64,000 nt of DNA from Capitulum mitella (taxonomy: Eukaryota; Arthropoda; Thecostraca; Pollicipedomorpha; Pollicipedidae): assembly GCA_030062745.1 (NCBI GenBank), contig CP099841.1, forward strand, positions 30,135,398-30,199,397. The letters are read 5' to 3'. The notes below the pieces were generated by a model. That model was not told where the DNA came from. It searched no databases and saw nothing but the letters and a program-made list of their open reading frames with translations. The translations under genes and the position numbers were made by a program. Of this stretch, positions 60,684 through 64,000 are shown one piece after another. How positions within the stretch are numbered: the first letter of the stretch is position 1; each line of letters opens with the position of its first letter.

Positions 60684-62929
60684 ATACGGAAATATATACA
60701 CAAATCGCTACGCCGCGAGCATAGAAACAGCCTCTCGTCAAGGCCTGCTACGTAACACTGGTCGATCATGACAGGTTCCGGAACGACGCAGGTGAAGGCC
60801 AGGGGGGCCTCTGCGTCTTCTTTCTCACTATATTATTCATTCGCGTACGAAAAACAAAGGTCACGCAGTGGCTCACTTCCGCGTCAAACGGTCGACGCCG
60901 AGCCTCGATACCGGTCATCAGAGGAAAACACGTGTTCGTGTGAGGCCATTTGAAATACGACAGAGCCACCGGAAACGGCATCTGGCAAATGTGCATGGCT
61001 GTCAGAGGTGGTCATGGCGCAAATGCTCACTGCAAACGTTACAATCAAGATAAGCACATTTATCACTGAAATGATTTTTATTTAGATACTGCAGTTAACG
61101 ATTCGCTCCCTATGCAAACTTGGCTGCGCAGAAGTAGAGTTATGCAAAGGATTCACAGAACTAATGTTTTACCCACACTTCATTCCCACACACACTCGTT
61201 TAGGAGTTCCAGACAGAATCTCGGGATCCCTTTTCCCCTCCAGTCCCACGACCTAATGCAGCTACAGAAATGTCAATGACACCCCTCAGAAGTTTGTAAA
61301 CTTTTTGGCAACTTAAACGCACCTTCGACGAACCAACATGAGTATCTCGAGGCCATGAGGTTCAACAAGATTGCGCCATTCCAATTCATAGAAGTCAATC
61401 ATCCTTTTTGTTTCGTGTCTGCCAGAAACAAATTTTGAAGTTTTGTGGGTACCAGGCACTTCGTAAAGGCTTGGTCTGGCAACGTCACATCCAACGTCTA
61501 GTAAACCAGCAACTGATCGAGCGCCGAGACGGCTCGAACACGTCTTGTAGACGGGCACTCTACCAACAGTTCATCCAAACGAGATTCAAGTGCACTATCC
61601 AAGACGACGATATGACTGTTTAAAATAGCGCATCGGGCGCCCTCCAAATGTGCTTACGACCATAAAAATCCTCTTGAAAAGGAGCAAAAAAAACAAGCTT
61701 AGCAAAACAGCAACTTAAGCTAGAACTTGAGGTTGAAAAGTTGCTCGCCCTGACATAGGACATAAGGGAGCCTCATCCTCGATGCCGTTAATGGTCGACT
61801 AAGCTCAGGTGGAAAACAGGAAACATCCCACGCATGCATAGAGGTACGAAAATGAAACCAACCATGCAGGATCTCGTGCACAATTTTACGTAATTCTAGC
61901 ATACCAGCAGAATCCCAGATCCCTCAGTCTATGTCAGGTCATGTCATGTCACGTTATTTTGTGCCAGTTTAGGAGATGTGGAAAAGTGCATGAGTTTCAA
62001 CCGAGATATACACTCATCCTCTTATACATCGCATGAAATGAATGGTGAACCAAATGAACTGTTATTTTCTCCGGATGCCGTCTCTTTATAATAGCCAGAC
62101 CTTCAGGTTCGGTTCCCCCAGGCCCCAGAGGCCAAAATGATCTTACCCGATCATGATTTGCCATTCAGCAAGAGTATCGCACAGTTTTATCTTTCTGTAA
62201 ATCCGCCAACCGCAGAATCCAACGCAATATCCGTCAGAATAAGAAAAAAAACTGTTCTCAGTAAGATTGAGATGAACAGACCAACTATTTTTCCTTCTGA
62301 ATTTCCTTTTAAAGAAATAAGGAATTTTCAATTTACAAATGAATTTCCTCCGATACCTAAAGGCTTCCACCTCCATCCCGGAAGCGCACGACTTGTGAAC
62401 GCAAGTTGCTCGGCCCACCATTTCTGACTGATATTTTGTGAAGTTTAACGTTTGCGCTTCTCGAACGGACGCTGCTTTATTCACATTTTATCAGAGATGA
62501 TGGTCAGTGGATGTATCAGAAAACATTAGGTCAACGTTTATGTCATCATTCCAGTGTTATATTTCTCTTTTATCGATTCCGTCGCAGGCTGAGGCTTCCA
62601 GACCACATTCAGTGCAAACCTCGTCTATGAACAGAGAATGTTATGTTTATAAACATGCTCACAGCAGGAAATACAGCGTCAGCGCAATTTGTTCCATACT
62701 CTTAACATGTTCGCTGTTCATTCTAAATCAAACATGAAGATGCTGGTCTGTTTGCAGAATTTGCCATGAGTAATCTGATGAGGAACACTCTTATGCTAGA
62801 ACTGTGACTCAACACACCAGCTGCATGGCAGATGATTGCATATAATGAAGTCAGCACTGCTCAGTCGTTCACTGTCATACGTGTACCTCAATGCGGACCA
62901 GACAGCGTAAGTTTTACTCTACCACAGAC
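60684..62929. other. Intergenic, no gene recognised
   Basis: Short frames at 61313-61623 (both strands) and 62137-62427 are unassigned. No repeat ends or RNA genes were seen. Confidence 0.45.
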
Positions 62930-63085
62930 GGAGCCAACGGGGACCTGGGGGCCCGGTCCCCCCTAAGGCCCGATTTTTTTTTTTTTTTTTGAAAACCATT
63001 GCACATCGACTTCCCAGCAGACAGTTTTCGTACGATTTCACTTCGCACTGAGCCCCCTTAAGAAAATCCTGGCCGCGCCCCTGTG
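62930..63085. repeat. Dispersed-element fragment
   Basis: ACGGAGCCAACGGGGACCTG, a GGGCCCGGTCCCCCC palindrome-like block, a T18 run, and then AAATCCTGGCCGCGCCCCTG. The first and last parts resemble each other read backwards (GGAGCCAACGGGG against CCTGGCCGCGCCCC), a layout often seen at the ends of non-autonomous elements in marine invertebrates. Weak but distinctive. Confidence 0.4.
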
Positions 63086-63870
63086 CGCTACCATCCCTTT
63101 CATGCATGTTTTTGAAGCTTTGCTGCGATCTAGCTCAGCAATCTGTCGGGTGGCATCTCACCAGTGAGTCACCGCGCATCACGGACGGGACTTTACGAAC
63201 CGCCCTGCCAGTCACGTAGAACGCCAAATTAGTGGTACTGGAGGTGCTCACCACTAGACTGAACTCTGGCGTCAATATCGCTATTTTTTGTGGTGAGTTT
63301 CCGCCTTAGATACAAATAGCTCTCGTTCAAGGTCACATAGCAGGTATTTTAAGAGGCGATTATCATACGCGACTGCTACACACAGTCCAGGAGCAGACAT
63401 CAAAAAGACAAGAATTCTGCATGAGGGCGTAGCGGAAATATCTATGACTTTTCCCACTTGTTTGACAGAGTGCCAGGTTTATCTAAGACTATTCACCTGA
63501 AGGATGTCAGAAACTGTTTAGCGGCCGGCTGCGAATTGTTTTGTTCCGATAGCTAAAATGCACATGCGTATAACACTAACAAGACATAAATGCTTGACTC
63601 TAGGTTCACTGAAATAAAAGCGATCTTCCTCGGGTTAATCATAATGATTAACTGACTCGGAGGTAATGTCGAAAATAAACACATTTTGTACGAAACAAAC
63701 AAACTTCAACCTTTTCCGGAAACTGCAAGGTTGCTAATGTAAAGATATATGCATCGATGCAACCTACTCATCAGCCAGCATTATGTCCTCTTTATTGTTT
63801 GTTTATCGCAAACACAGGAAACAGGAAACACGAAAAAAGGAACCACGGGACCATGGGCTCCATTCTTCAG
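63086..63870. other. Intergenic, no gene recognised
   Basis: No open frame of note, domain or repeat end. Confidence 0.5.
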
Positions 63871-63896
63871 TTTTAGCATGGACCACCATGCTAAAA
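63871..63896. repeat. Perfect 11-bp inverted repeat
   Basis: TTTTAGCATGG and CCATGCTAAAA pair exactly around the loop ACCA. No function is assigned. Confidence 0.75.
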
Positions 63897-64000
63897 TTGT
63901 ATGTATGTTGTATAAAGACGCATGAAAAACATCGTCTCAAAATATGTTGTATGTTGCTGTCAAAACTTGCCCTTCAAATTTTCATGCGGCTTTGGCTGCG

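Overview
The window is eukaryotic nuclear DNA, almost certainly from an arthropod. It carries one clearly recognisable gene, with GT-AG introns, a TATA box and a poly(A) signal, encoding a secreted chitin deacetylase with the arthropod architecture of chitin-binding domain, LDL-receptor class A domain and polysaccharide deacetylase domain. The GC-rich third codon positions and the abundant dinucleotide arrays would suit a crustacean, but that is a guess. There are no operons, prokaryotic genes, CRISPR arrays or supportable tRNA/rRNA genes.

Layout. 1-9.1 kb: intergenic, with a roughly 1.2 kb element bounded by GAATC/GATTC-rich ends, a GC-rich patch and a 300 bp GA array. 9.1-30.8 kb: intergenic, with several copies of a roughly 1.2 kb dispersed repeat, an L1/Tx1-like reverse transcriptase relic at 12.3 kb, two GC-rich minisatellites (25 bp and 49 bp units), a TAAGG-type array, and several perfect short inverted repeats. 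31.1-35.6 kb: the four-exon chitin deacetylase gene on the plus strand. 35.6-57 kb: repeat-rich, with the best preserved copies of the 1.2 kb family (a direct pair at 41.1-43.7 kb and an inverted pair at 50.1-53.1 kb), an L2/CR1-like LINE relic at 44.5-45.2 kb and other dispersed repeats. 57.3-64 kb: a second GAATC-bounded element, a GC-rich island without a recognisable gene, a CT tract and more intergenic DNA.

The most interesting gene-level observation is that the chitin deacetylase reads through as an intact 531-residue protein while its first two catalytic motifs are replaced: TFNG stands where TFDD is expected, and FSVTQ where HSxTH is expected. It therefore looks like a conserved-fold pseudoenzyme.

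The most interesting repeat-level observation is that the 1.2 kb family has TTAA-flanked CCCTATTCCCGG ends, resembling a non-autonomous piggyBac element. It also carries clusters of TGACCT/AGGTCA nuclear-receptor half-sites, including a DR1 pair retained in the five best preserved copies. The family may thus have spread hormone-receptor-type sites over this locus. No percentage identities or database matches were computed; all family assignments come from reading the sequence.
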